Assembly: GCA_044326545.1 (NCBI GenBank)
Contig: JBIRBM010000003.1
Location: 62,001-126,000, forward strand
Length of the DNA: 64,000 bases
Direction of reading: 5' to 3'
Source: JANWJE01 sp044326545
Lineage (GTDB): Bacteria > Chlamydiota > Chlamydiia > Chlamydiales > Parachlamydiaceae
Below, one piece after another: positions 18,066 to 25,479 of the stretch (positions are counted from its first letter, which is position 1; the number at the start of each line of letters is the position of its first letter). The notes under the pieces are model-generated. The model made no database searches, had not been told where the DNA came from, and saw only the letters and a list, made by a program, of their open reading frames with translations. The position numbers and the translations under genes are program-made.

Positions 18066-18215
18066 ATGAAAGGGAATCGATTTGAAGGATTGAGGGACGA
18101 TGAATGGCAAGTGTTGGAAATATTTTTTCCTACGACGTGTCATCAATTGCTAATCGCCTCTATTCAAGAGGGTTTCTTCGAGAATGATTTTTTAAGGGGA
18201 ATGCGATTGTCCTGA
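18066..18215 (+). pseudogene. IS5-family transposase N-terminal relic joined to an IS end
   Basis: An ATG at 18066 opens a short frame starting KGNRFEGLRDDEWQVLEIFFP. The GLxDxEWxxLExxFP pattern is the classical N-terminus of IS4/IS5-family (DUF4096) transposases. After 22 codons coding similarity stops and the sequence runs into GTGTCATCAATTGCTAAT (18137 on), the same end repeat found at 5432 and 25231. The frame closes at 18215. It is an internally deleted relic, not a functional gene. The surrounding 17846-18354 region is otherwise non-coding, very AT-rich, and contains the divergent upstream regions of the amidotransferase-like gene and the next gene. Confidence 0.7.
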
Positions 18216-18354
18216 CACTCTCTATGTAAATTTGAAGTTTTTATTAAAATATTTATTTATAAATATTTTAAGTTGCGATAAAGTCGGCTCTCAAAAAATT
18301 GGAACATGATGAATCGCCTTTTTAACTGAAGCTTATATAGGAAATTAAAAATAA

Positions 18355-18936
18355 ATGAGTATCGTGAATAATCTATCAAAAACATATCAATATTTGATTA
18401 TTATTATTTTTTTACCAATAGGATTGTTAACAATAAGCTTATTTATGAGGCCTAGCATGAATTTAGAACTTTCTGATCATGGACAAGTTTTATTTAGTAC
18501 CGCTGCAAAAATAGGGAGTAAAATTGGAAAAAAATATAGAATGCATTCATTGGGAGGTGGTGGAGGGGCTAAGCCAGATGGAATTTGGTTGATAGCGATA
18601 TCTTTAGAAAAAAGTGAAGCTGCTCTAACAGAAAAAGAAGCTAGAGAGCTGATTATTCAATGCATGGATGATTTACTGACAATCGTAAATCATGACGATC
18701 AACTAAAACCATTCCTTAAAAATTATCCTTTCACAGCTAAAAATGTTGAGTTGGTGATTTATAGTTATGATAAGAATAGGAGCTTATATCAATTTCCTTC
18801 AATTGCTATCGTTGGAAATTTTGAAGGAAAAATAGGTTATTTTACAGAAGATCCCTCGACAAAACATGGATATCATACTAAAAAATACGAAACCTACGAA
18901 GAAGCCGTTGCCATTCTGAGCCAAAATAAAGAATAA
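18355..18936 (+). CDS. Membrane-anchored protein of unknown family, copy 1
   Basis: The protein has 193 residues. A single N-terminal helix (YLIIIIFLPIGLLTISLFM) is an anchor or uncleaved signal, followed by a ~160-residue soluble domain. Distinct features are LSDHGQVLFSTAAKIGSKIG, a Gly-rich loop (LGGGGGAKPDGIWLIAISLE), EKEARELIIQCMDDLLTIVN and the C-terminus GYFTEDPSTKHGYH...ETYEEAVAIL. It is a paralogue of the gene at 19162, and the last ~110 coding bases are almost identical between the two. I do not recognise the family. The conserved Gly-rich loop and His/Tyr-containing tail are the best candidates for a functional site. No clear Shine-Dalgarno sequence is visible. Confidence 0.72.
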   Translation: MSIVNNLSKTYQYLIIIIFLPIGLLTISLFMRPSMNLELSDHGQVLFSTAAKIGSKIGKKYRMHSLGGGGGAKPDGIWLIAISLEKSEAALTEKEARELIIQCMDDLLTIVNHDDQLKPFLKNYPFTAKNVELVIYSYDKNRSLYQFPSIAIVGNFEGKIGYFTEDPSTKHGYHTKKYETYEEAVAILSQNKE

Positions 18937-18976
18937 AAGAAGTTTTCTTTGAAGCTAGGGTGGAATACCGCTATTT
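18826..18976 (+). repeat. Direct repeat, copy 1 (pairs with 19624-19774)
   Basis: These 151 bases recur at 19624-19774 with only about four differences. The repeat covers the last third of each unknown gene, its stop codon and the first bases of the beta-barrel fragment behind it. The repeat break lies inside the barrel fragment, where copy 1 continues in frame and copy 2 diverges at once. Confidence 0.9.
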
Positions 18977-19115
18977 TCAAATAAAAGATACCGAGGCCAA
19001 TGGTCCTCCATATGAAGGGATGCGGGAGATTCAAAGAAATATCCGAGAGTTTTATGAAAACAGCGCCCCTGGATCTAGTATGTTGATTATTCCACATAGT
19101 AAAAGAGCCGCTTAA
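18939..19115 (+). pseudogene. Fragment of a third small beta-barrel, joined to unrelated sequence
   Basis: Directly after copy 1 the frame reads EVFFEARVEYRYFQIKDTEAN, a close match to FEASVEYRYFKIKDTEAN near the C-terminus of the barrel at 14851-15435. After that, instead of the expected KLGxALxKxF ending, it continues into GPPYEGMREIQRNIREFYEN and stops at 19115; that second part is not recognised. There is no start codon or signal peptide. It is a decayed, rearranged barrel gene; a shorter piece of the same segment follows copy 2 (19737-19774). Confidence 0.75.
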
Positions 19116-19161
19116 ACGCTGAATGCATTAAAAGATTGTTCGCAAGAATGCTGGGATAATT

Positions 19162-19734
19162 ATGAATAGTCTTTCAAGAAAAAATATTTTTATTTTAATC
19201 ATTTTTCTATTAACAGTAATTTTTATATTAACGTTATCAATGACTAATAATAGTGTGAATCACGAATTTTCTGATCATGGTAAGATGTTATTTAGCTCTG
19301 TTCGAAAGATTGGACTAAAAATAGGTGAAAAATACGGAATGACTTATTCTGGAGCCGGAGGAGGAGCTAAATCAGATGGAATTTGGCTAATGTCTTTGTC
19401 TCTTGAAAGGAAAGGTGATCCTCTCAGCGAAAATGATGCAAGACGGTTAATCATTAAGTGTGTTAATGATTTTTTAGCACAAGTTAACAGTGATGAAAAA
19501 CTAGAACCATTTCTTAAAAATCACCCATTTAAAGCAGCCAATCTGGCTCTGACGATTTTTAACCATAATAAAGATTCTTCATTACATTTTTTTCCATACA
19601 TTTCGGTCGTGACTAATTCAAAAGGAAAAATAGGCTATTTTACAGAAGATCCCTCGACAAAACATGGATATCACACCGAAAAATACGAAACCTACGAAGA
19701 AGCCGTTGCCATTCTGAGCCAAAATAAAGAATAA
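19162..19734 (+). CDS. Membrane-anchored protein of unknown family, copy 2
   Basis: This 190-residue paralogue of the 18355 gene has the same layout: N-terminal helix (IFILIIFLLTVIFILTLSM), FSDHGKMLFSSVRKIGLKIG, Gly-rich loop SGAGGGAKSDGIWLMSLSLE, then ENDARRLIIKCVNDFLAQVN and a nearly identical C-terminus. The N-terminal two thirds have diverged clearly at protein level while the last third is nearly identical in DNA. This suggests an older duplication followed by gene conversion or a recent recombination of the 3' end. Both copies keep an open frame, so both are probably expressed. Function unknown. Confidence 0.72.
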   Translation: MNSLSRKNIFILIIFLLTVIFILTLSMTNNSVNHEFSDHGKMLFSSVRKIGLKIGEKYGMTYSGAGGGAKSDGIWLMSLSLERKGDPLSENDARRLIIKCVNDFLAQVNSDEKLEPFLKNHPFKAANLALTIFNHNKDSSLHFFPYISVVTNSKGKIGYFTEDPSTKHGYHTEKYETYEEAVAILSQNKE

Positions 19735-19774
19735 AAGAAGTTTTCTTTGAAGCTAGGGTGGAATACCGCTATTT
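19624..19774 (+). repeat. Direct repeat, copy 2 (pairs with 18826-18976)
   Basis: This is the second copy of the 151-base repeat, spanning the 3' end of the 19162 gene and 40 bases beyond its stop. After 19774 the sequence no longer resembles the barrel gene. The non-coding stretch 19735-20075 contains this repeat end and a recombinase relic; nothing else was recognised in it. Confidence 0.9.
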
Positions 19775-19875
19775 ATGCCTAATGAAAAAAAATTCTGTAC
19801 GTCAATAAGGCTTGGAATACATTTAGCGCTTTCAAAGAAAGCCTTGGCTTAAACAATAAACGACGTTTTATGTGA

Positions 19876-20022
19876 AATTTGCGACATTTAAATAGCAAGA
19901 GGGGTGTTAGCATTGACATCATTCACCATTCTCTCGCTAAAACAACGTCTGATAATAGAGCTTATGTTTACATTCAAGCTCAAAAAACGCATGAAAAAAT
20001 AAAACAATTTGTGGGATTTTAG
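19876..20022 (+). pseudogene. C-terminal relic of a tyrosine recombinase/integrase
   Basis: After an in-frame TGA, 48 codons read NLRHLNSKRGVSIDIIHHSL then AKTTSDNRAYVYIQAQ and stop at 20022. The order LRH...G-V-x-I-x-x-I-x-H-x-S-L-x-x-T-T-x-x-x-Y matches the last catalytic segment of tyrosine recombinases (R-H box, then GH-S-x-x-TT, then the region of the nucleophile Tyr). The Gly of the GH motif is replaced by His and everything upstream is missing, so it is dead. It indicates that an integrating element once ended here. Confidence 0.55.
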
Positions 20023-20075
20023 TTTGATTTTAAGTGAAAAAAACAATAAAATAATTCATTTAATATAAAAATTAA

Positions 20076-21080
20076 ATGAATTCTAAATTTATGAAAAAAA
20101 TAAAACATCAAAAACACTCTTTTATTGTGTGGTTATTCACTTTTTTATGTAGTTTTTCTGTTTTATCAAACGATCACTTAGTTGGTAATGCTTGTCACCC
20201 CGATTTCATTTCCCTCCTTTTTTTTAGACAAAGTGAGCCCATCTTAGCGATAGATACAGATTCTTTACAAACAGTAGATCAATTAGGTGGCGGTGTCTAT
20301 TATAGAGAAATTGATGCAATTATCCCTTTATTTCCATCTCTTGTTATAGAACAGTGGCTTCAATATAAAAATCGAATCGCTGATAGAATAGGCTCAATCG
20401 AACCGGTGGCTGAAAGTGGGTCTGATTTAGGTTGGAATAATAGTGCAACGACAATTGATGAGTTGATTTTAGATGCTTATCAAGCAGCTCCTCAATTTAA
20501 AGAAATGTGTATGATTCTATCTGAAAAAGGAGGAGCTAATATCAATTTTGGCATCAAAAACCTTCATATGATTAAGAGTTATCAAAGCATTGAACATAAA
20601 GCGTTTGAAAAAATGAAAAAAGGTTTGTCTTTCGATCAATCTGTCGGTCAAATCAAAGATGCATTAAGAGCGACGATGATTGTCGAAGCTCCTGAAGACA
20701 TTCAACCACTTACAGAAGTCTTAAAAGAGTATGCCTCTCTGTTGGAGAGAAAATTTGTCTTTGTTAATCTGTGGAAGGAAAACCGCTCTTCAGGATATGT
20801 TGCCGTTCATGCAAAAATGCTTTTTCCAATACATGACGAAAAAGGAAACTATCTAAAGAGAGATATCATGGTTGAAATTCAAATTCATTTAAAGTGCATT
20901 ATGGATGGAAATGAAAACTGTGTAAAAGAACGAGCGAAGCGATTGTGTCATCAGTTGAGGACTCGTCAAATCACTCTCAAAAATGAATCTGCGGCCTCAA
21001 CTCTTCTTTATCTTAGCGCATTAAAAAAATGCCCGAAGAATAATCACTCTCACTTCTCCAACTCCGCTTTTAAACAATAA
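20076..21080 (+). CDS. Secreted protein with RelA/SpoT-synthetase-like domain
   Basis: The protein has 334 residues. An N-terminal signal-like segment (HSFIVWLFTFLCSFSVLSND) starts after a basic stretch; the ATG of residue 6 (20091) may be the true start. From about 155 to 275 the order of motifs follows the (p)ppGpp-synthetase nucleotidyltransferase fold: KNLHMIKSYQSIEHKAFEKM (K...SI..K), IKDALRATMIVEAPED (D195 and R198), a KN-like VNLW segment, SSGYVAVHAKM (GYxxxH, His245) and IMVEIQIHLK (ExQI, Glu267). The N-terminal 150 residues are not recognised. There is no HD hydrolase, TGS or ACT domain. Chlamydiaceae lack RelA/SpoT. A secreted toxin-like nucleotidyltransferase is inferred, not shown. 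The flanks are a recombinase relic and a convergent unknown gene. Confidence 0.68.
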   Translation: MNSKFMKKIKHQKHSFIVWLFTFLCSFSVLSNDHLVGNACHPDFISLLFFRQSEPILAIDTDSLQTVDQLGGGVYYREIDAIIPLFPSLVIEQWLQYKNRIADRIGSIEPVAESGSDLGWNNSATTIDELILDAYQAAPQFKEMCMILSEKGGANINFGIKNLHMIKSYQSIEHKAFEKMKKGLSFDQSVGQIKDALRATMIVEAPEDIQPLTEVLKEYASLLERKFVFVNLWKENRSSGYVAVHAKMLFPIHDEKGNYLKRDIMVEIQIHLKCIMDGNENCVKERAKRLCHQLRTRQITLKNESAASTLLYLSALKKCPKNNHSHFSNSAFKQ

Positions 21081-21083
21081 TTT

Positions 21084-21929
21084 TTAATGATTTTTACTCT
21101 TCAAATGATTTTTACTCTTCAGTTGTTTGCCATCGCATGGCGAGCAAAAATTTATTGGGGGAAGATCAACAAAAAATTCCACTTTTTCTTTCTCTTTTGG
21201 CATCAAACGCTGGACAATACACCATGCATGAATAATTCCTGCAATCGATCCGATCTTTGAAAGAGCCGGAGATAAAATTTGCATGCCATCCATGAAATGG
21301 GTCGCCTCAAACACACATCCTCCAATTTGGATGCATAAATCTTCGCTAAAATGCTCCTTGACATCTCGTTGATGTTTCTGCCAAATAAGCAAAATACTCG
21401 ACATTGCATATCCAGCAACACTAAAAAGTGCCCCATATTTAAATATTTTTTCAAATCCACCGACTGAACATAATTTAAGCTGAGTTAAAAATTGCAGTGT
21501 CGCTGTAAAATGAGCCGTTGCGTGGAGAACACGTGAAGTCGTAAGGAGAAAATTTAATTTTTGCCCTTTTTCATTTTGAAAAAAAGTGCCATTCATTAAG
21601 CGAGAGAGGTCTCCTATAAAACAAAAAGAGTGCAAAACGTGTTCGATGTCATGTGCACCATGGTGTAAATTTCCCAGTGTTTGATAAACTTCCACATTTG
21701 TGTAATTGCGCAATATTGTTTGAAATAAATGAAAAGATTCATCCGCAATTTCAGCAATTTTTTCTGCTAATTCAATTCGTTGAAAATAAAAAGAAATCGA
21801 TTCACTGGAAGTTTTTGGGCTTCGATCATAAGTCACTTTTAGATGGATTCTATCGCCAGTTGTATTTTTCTTTATCAAAACATTTTCAACAACACATCTT
21901 CCACCCGTGGAATGTAATGGACAACACAT
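21084..21929 (-). CDS. Membrane-associated protein of unknown function
   Basis: The ATG at 21929 gives 281 residues (a GTG two codons upstream is also possible; an AAGG lies about ten bases before). Residues 1-80 are soluble. The middle is rich in His and hydrophobic residues (GNLHHGAHDIEHVLHSFCFIGDLSRL, VLHATAHFTATLQFL), with hydrophobic stretches around GALFSVAGYAMSSILLIW and ALSKIGSIAGIIHAWCIV. Paired hydrophobic segments recall chlamydial Inc-type proteins, but the pattern is not clear enough to call. The C-terminus ends in a perfect duplication KSKNHLKSKNH, encoded by a 17-base tandem repeat at 21088-21121. It stops four bases from the convergent RelA-like gene. No known family is recognised. 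Confidence 0.65.
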   Translation of the reverse strand: MCCPLHSTGGRCVVENVLIKKNTTGDRIHLKVTYDRSPKTSSESISFYFQRIELAEKIAEIADESFHLFQTILRNYTNVEVYQTLGNLHHGAHDIEHVLHSFCFIGDLSRLMNGTFFQNEKGQKLNFLLTTSRVLHATAHFTATLQFLTQLKLCSVGGFEKIFKYGALFSVAGYAMSSILLIWQKHQRDVKEHFSEDLCIQIGGCVFEATHFMDGMQILSPALSKIGSIAGIIHAWCIVQRLMPKEKEKVEFFVDLPPINFCSPCDGKQLKSKNHLKSKNH

Positions 21930-22119
21930 GATCACACCAGCCTTTATTTTGTTACATTTTTAATCCGTTTTTGCATTAGAATGCTTGAAGTTTCCCTTAA
22001 AATGCAAACATTAAAAGAGATATAATAAATTACATGGTTAAAATGTCTCGAATAACAAGTGGTTTCAAAGGATTTGTATAATAAAGATTAAATGAGTAAA
22101 GTGAAGATCAACATCTGTT

Positions 22120-22139
22120 TTTGTGAATACCTTCACAAA
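22120..22139. promoter_or_regulatory. Palindrome upstream of lemA
   Basis: TTTGTGAA and its exact complement TTCACAAA are separated by TACC, 45 bases before the lemA start. The size fits an operator or a short RNA hairpin in the leader. No regulator can be named. Confidence 0.4.
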
Positions 22140-22183
22140 CAAGCAGTAGAGAGGTTCTCAAGGAAGTAAACATTGGAGGATGT

Positions 22184-22780
22184 ATGACAACAACCCTTAT
22201 TGTCATTTTGGTTATCGTTGGATTATTAGCCCTATGGGGCATTGGCATTTATAACCGTTTGGTTCAGCTGCGTAATCAAGTCAATAATGCCTGGAGTCAA
22301 ATTGATGTACAGCTTCAGCGCCGTTACGACCTTATCCCCAACCTTGTAGAAGCTGTTAAGGGGTATATGACATATGAAAAAGGAACGTTAGAAGCTGTGA
22401 TCAGCGCTCGCAATCAAGCGCAAAGTGCACGAGATGCAGTAGAGGCAAGCGGTGGCCCAACTTCGAGTTCTATTAAAGATTTGGTTGCTGCAGATACAGC
22501 TGTTCGAGGTGCGGTGACTAACATTATGGCGCTTGCTGAAAATTATCCTCAGCTGCGTGCCAGCGAAAATATGCAACAATTGCAAGAAGAATTGAGTTCT
22601 ACAGAAAATAAAGTCGCTTTTGCCCGACAAGCCTACAATGACAATGTCATGATTTACAATACAAGCCAGCAAGTGTTTCCTGCCGTCTTATTTGCCTCGA
22701 CTTTCGGGCATCACCCTGTCGAACTTTTCCAGGCTGAAGATCAACAGGTTAAAAAAGCACCTAAAATATCATTTTCTTAA
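22184..22780 (+). CDS. lemA: LemA family protein
   Basis: The protein has 198 residues and a strong GGAGG site. One N-terminal membrane helix (TLIVILVIVGLLALWGIGIY) is followed by NRLVQLRNQVNNAWSQIDVQLQRRYDLIPNLVEAVKGY, the most conserved LemA segment, then long helices to ENKVAFARQAYNDNVMIYN and FP. The biochemical role of LemA is unknown; the helical domain faces the outside of the cytoplasmic membrane. The gene directly precedes an M48-type membrane protease, a pairing seen in many bacteria, which suggests a shared membrane-quality or envelope function. Confidence 0.95.
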   Translation: MTTTLIVILVIVGLLALWGIGIYNRLVQLRNQVNNAWSQIDVQLQRRYDLIPNLVEAVKGYMTYEKGTLEAVISARNQAQSARDAVEASGGPTSSSIKDLVAADTAVRGAVTNIMALAENYPQLRASENMQQLQEELSSTENKVAFARQAYNDNVMIYNTSQQVFPAVLFASTFGHHPVELFQAEDQQVKKAPKISFS

Positions 22781-22841
22781 TAGATCCTCTTTTTAGATGA
22801 GGATCTATTCTTCAAGGGGTATCTTGAGTTAATTATAATGA

Positions 22842-23885
22842 ATGGAAATCAATCTTATGGTCATGAACTTTTGGGAAGCTCAACGGATAGCAAAGAAGAA
22901 AACAGCGATTTATCTTGCGATTTTCATCACTCTCACGCTTGCAGCTTCTGCACTTTCCGAATTAGCGATGCGGATCTTTGCCGCCGGCAGCTATGGAAAT
23001 CCGGATCTCCCTTTTGTTGGATTAGGATTTCTTGCGATGACGTTTGGTGTAGCAGGATTCAATTATATGAATTTTCTTCAGGCAGGAGGTGCTTATGTTG
23101 CTGAATCTGTAGGAGCTGAATTAGTCGATCCTTACACCAGAAATGCTAAAGAACGGCAGTTAATCAATATTGTAGAGGAAATTTCGATTGCGACTTCTTT
23201 GCCAGTTCCCCTGGTCTATATTCTAGATGTGGATGAAATCAATGCCTTTGCGGCAGGGACAAGTCCGGACAATGCTGCTATCACAGTGACAAAAGGATGT
23301 TTAAATCTGCTAAACCGCGACGAACTTCAAGGTGTTTTAGCTCATGAATTTGGACATATTTATCATCGAGACATGACAATAGGGATGCGTGTGGCAGCAA
23401 TGATTACAGGTTTTTTTATTGTCACGTACATCGGGATCCGCCTTTTATCAAGTTCTTCTTATTCAGACAGGGACGATGACCGCAAAGGAGGAAATCCGAT
23501 TGCGATTGTTGCGCTTATCTTCTTGATTGCAGGCTCAATCACCTGGTTTTTTGGCTCAATTTTACAAGCAATGGTGAGCCGGCAAAGAGAATTTTTAGCA
23601 GACGCATCTTCTGTTCAATACACAAGAAATCCTCATGGGATTGCAAATGCATTAAGAAAAATTGAGGCTCACCACGTCTCAGATATGCCAAGAAGCGGCC
23701 AGCCATTCGCCCATCTTTATTTTAATGAACACCCATCACTTTGGTCTCGCATTTTTGCAACTCACCCCCCTATAGAAGAGCGTATCGCAGCAATTGAAGG
23801 AGGCGCATACGAAAAAGAGGAAGAGGGATTTCCTTCGATGGCTGGATCCCGCCGCAACACTCCCCCTCCCCCTCCTCACAATTAG
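22842..23885 (+). CDS. htpX: HtpX-like M48 membrane metalloprotease
   Basis: This 347-residue multi-spanning protease has the zinc motif in GVLAHEFGHIYHRDM (HExxH) and the third ligand Glu in SRQREFLADASSVQYTRNP, followed by LFATHPPIEERI-type RIFATHPPIEERIAAIE. Membrane helices lie at about 20-40, 60-75, 190-210 and 225-245. M48/HtpX proteins degrade misfolded membrane proteins. The open frame starts at 22842, but family members begin near MNFWEAQ, so 22863 is an equally good start; an overlapping 88-codon frame from 22838 is spurious. Downstream of lemA by 60 bases and probably in one operon. Confidence 0.93.
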   Translation: MEINLMVMNFWEAQRIAKKKTAIYLAIFITLTLAASALSELAMRIFAAGSYGNPDLPFVGLGFLAMTFGVAGFNYMNFLQAGGAYVAESVGAELVDPYTRNAKERQLINIVEEISIATSLPVPLVYILDVDEINAFAAGTSPDNAAITVTKGCLNLLNRDELQGVLAHEFGHIYHRDMTIGMRVAAMITGFFIVTYIGIRLLSSSSYSDRDDDRKGGNPIAIVALIFLIAGSITWFFGSILQAMVSRQREFLADASSVQYTRNPHGIANALRKIEAHHVSDMPRSGQPFAHLYFNEHPSLWSRIFATHPPIEERIAAIEGGAYEKEEEGFPSMAGSRRNTPPPPPHN

Positions 23886-24050
23886 AACCTATCTTCACAT
23901 TTTTTTGTGCTTTGAGTTGCCTCAAATGCTAAAAAAATATGAAGACAGGTTATGTAGGCTTCTTACTAAATATTAAATGGACTTCCTTGCGCAAATTCCT
24001 GAGCCGTTATCTCGGTCAATTGGAAGTCATAGAATTGATGTCATCTCTCT

Positions 24051-24914
24051 TTATTTTTGTGGTTGCGGCGGAACATACTTGGGCCTCTCTTGCCCCACAA
24101 TATAGGCGGCGATATCCAACGCTTCTTCCTCTGTTAAGTGAGCTTGCTGATAAGGCATATTTAAATAGATGAAGGGAGCCAACATATTGATTGTACACAT
24201 TCCGGCACCATTATTAAATGATTTCTCCCCCCATAATGGTGGGATGGTCTTTCCTTCTATATCTTCTAAAAACCCTCCTCCTGCCCCATCCAATCGATGA
24301 CAAGATGCACAACATAACGCATATAGCTTTTCCCCCTCTTTCGCATCTGGTTTGTGTGTATTTTTGATTTCAGGTAACCCGAGCCAAGGAATATCCTTAA
24401 CAGATTCGACTTCCTTTGAAATCCAGGAAAGATAATGAGAAAGATCACTCATAATAGAAGAATCAGGAGCCGGGGCTTTGCCGTTCATGCTTCTTTGAAA
24501 ACAATTTGTCATTCTATCGATTAAAGTCAGGACTTTCCCCGATCTTTGAGAGAATTTAGGATAGGTTGTTGTGACACCAACAAGAGCAATCCCCCCATTC
24601 TTTCCGCCAAGAGTGTCGCCTCCGCAAAAATGGCAATGCGTACAGGAAAGTTCGTTGTGACAATATTCAGGTGCATAAAAAGCGGTGTGCATAAAAAGTT
24701 TGTATCCCCTCATAACGCTTTCTCTAATATCCTCAGGGGCTTGTTCAGGATCAACCAAATTAAATCCTAACAACTGATGGGCATGGACAATCACATATTC
24801 ATGCTTGAACGCTTGAGTATTATAACCATCAGATTCGTTCACAGAATGAGAATTCCAAGCAAAAAAAAGACCCATTCCGCAAACAGCTAATAGCAAACAA
24901 ATAAATAAACGCAT
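24051..24914 (-). CDS. tsdA: Diheme c-type cytochrome, thiosulfate dehydrogenase (TsdA-like)
   Basis: The ATG at 24914 gives 287 residues (a GTG three codons upstream is possible) with an N-terminal signal or anchor helix. Two heme c sites are present: CTHCH (91-95) and CASCH (202-206). The linking block YPKFSQRSGKVLTLIDRMTN plus CFQRSMNGK is highly characteristic of TsdA, which couples two thiosulfates to tetrathionate (and in some bacteria the reverse). Cys138 lies 43 residues after the heme-1 His, exactly the spacing of the unusual axial Cys ligand in Allochromatium TsdA (His53/Cys96). PPLWGEKSFNNGAGM and the LNMP motif, a likely heme-2 ligand region, also fit. No other sulfur-oxidation gene is nearby. 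The direction of the reaction and the electron partner are unknown. Confidence 0.88.
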   Translation of the reverse strand: MRLFICLLLAVCGMGLFFAWNSHSVNESDGYNTQAFKHEYVIVHAHQLLGFNLVDPEQAPEDIRESVMRGYKLFMHTAFYAPEYCHNELSCTHCHFCGGDTLGGKNGGIALVGVTTTYPKFSQRSGKVLTLIDRMTNCFQRSMNGKAPAPDSSIMSDLSHYLSWISKEVESVKDIPWLGLPEIKNTHKPDAKEGEKLYALCCASCHRLDGAGGGFLEDIEGKTIPPLWGEKSFNNGAGMCTINMLAPFIYLNMPYQQAHLTEEEALDIAAYIVGQERPKYVPPQPQK

Positions 24915-25038
24915 AATCCACACACAATTTTAAGTGTCTTTCCTGTTGGAACCTGTTCAAACGATAAAACTTTTTTGCAGAAAAATCTAATAAGGATTTA
25001 TGATCACCCTCCATGAACTTTCTTAGGAAAAGCATTCA

Positions 25039-25230
25039 ATGAATAGTCATACCAGAATCCAGTGGATTGTATCAATTATTTCTTTAGTTGTATTTATCTT
25101 GACCTTTTTTATTTTTTTCCGCGAAACTCGTGAGCTGTTCAGCAGTGGCGTTGCAGCTATTTTTAGCTCTCTGCTTGTAGCGGTTGCTTTAATGATTAGC
25201 AGCTGGCTAATTAAAGTATTTAACAAATAA
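25039..25230 (+). CDS. Small two-helix membrane protein
   Basis: This 63-residue protein is almost entirely two hydrophobic helices (WIVSIISLVVFILTFFIFF and GVAAIFSSLLVAVALMISSW) joined by a short charged turn (RETRELFSSG), with a basic end (KVFNK). Coding is plausible because of the clean helical hairpin. There is no strong ribosome binding site. The stop codon abuts a MITE-like element one base downstream. It could be a small Inc-type hairpin or a membrane-complex subunit; function unknown. Confidence 0.5.
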   Translation: MNSHTRIQWIVSIISLVVFILTFFIFFRETRELFSSGVAAIFSSLLVAVALMISSWLIKVFNK

Positions 25231-25333
25231 CTAGGGCGTGTCATCAATTCATAATAAACCTTTATTCAAGTTCTTACCACCCACTTGAGAAATAAGCTTG
25301 AATAGAGGCTATTAGCAATTGGACAGGCTCTAG
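25231..25333. mobile_element. MITE-like element with CTAG target duplication
   Basis: A 103-base element is bounded by CTAG on both sides (25231-25234 and 25330-25333). The left end reads GGCGTGTCATCAATT and continues to TTTATTCAAG. The right end, read inward on the other strand, is AGCCTGTCCAATT and continues to CTCTATTCAAG, so the terminal inverted repeats are imperfect but extend about 35 bases. The interior is about 30 bases and non-coding. The CTAG duplication and the shared end with the IS5-type relic at 18137 suggest mobilisation by an IS5-family transposase. The remaining 25334-25479 shows nothing else recognisable. Confidence 0.7.
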
Positions 25334-25479
25334 AGAGCTGTTTTTTCTCTTAAAGATTAATTTAAGTGGAAAACAATCTTTTTAGAGCGACTCAACCCAT
25401 TTTTTGTCGTGTGTGCTCGTCACTCAAAAAATGAAAGAGTGAGTTTTTTAATCCTAAATTTTAAAGCAGGATATGAGTT

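Noticed and set aside
22838..23104. 88-codon frame overlapping the start of the M48 protease
   Set aside because: Out of frame with a clear HtpX-like protein and without family similarity.
23939..24172. Short + strand frame overlapping the end of tsdA
   Set aside because: Lies opposite a well-supported cytochrome gene and shows no domain or start signal.
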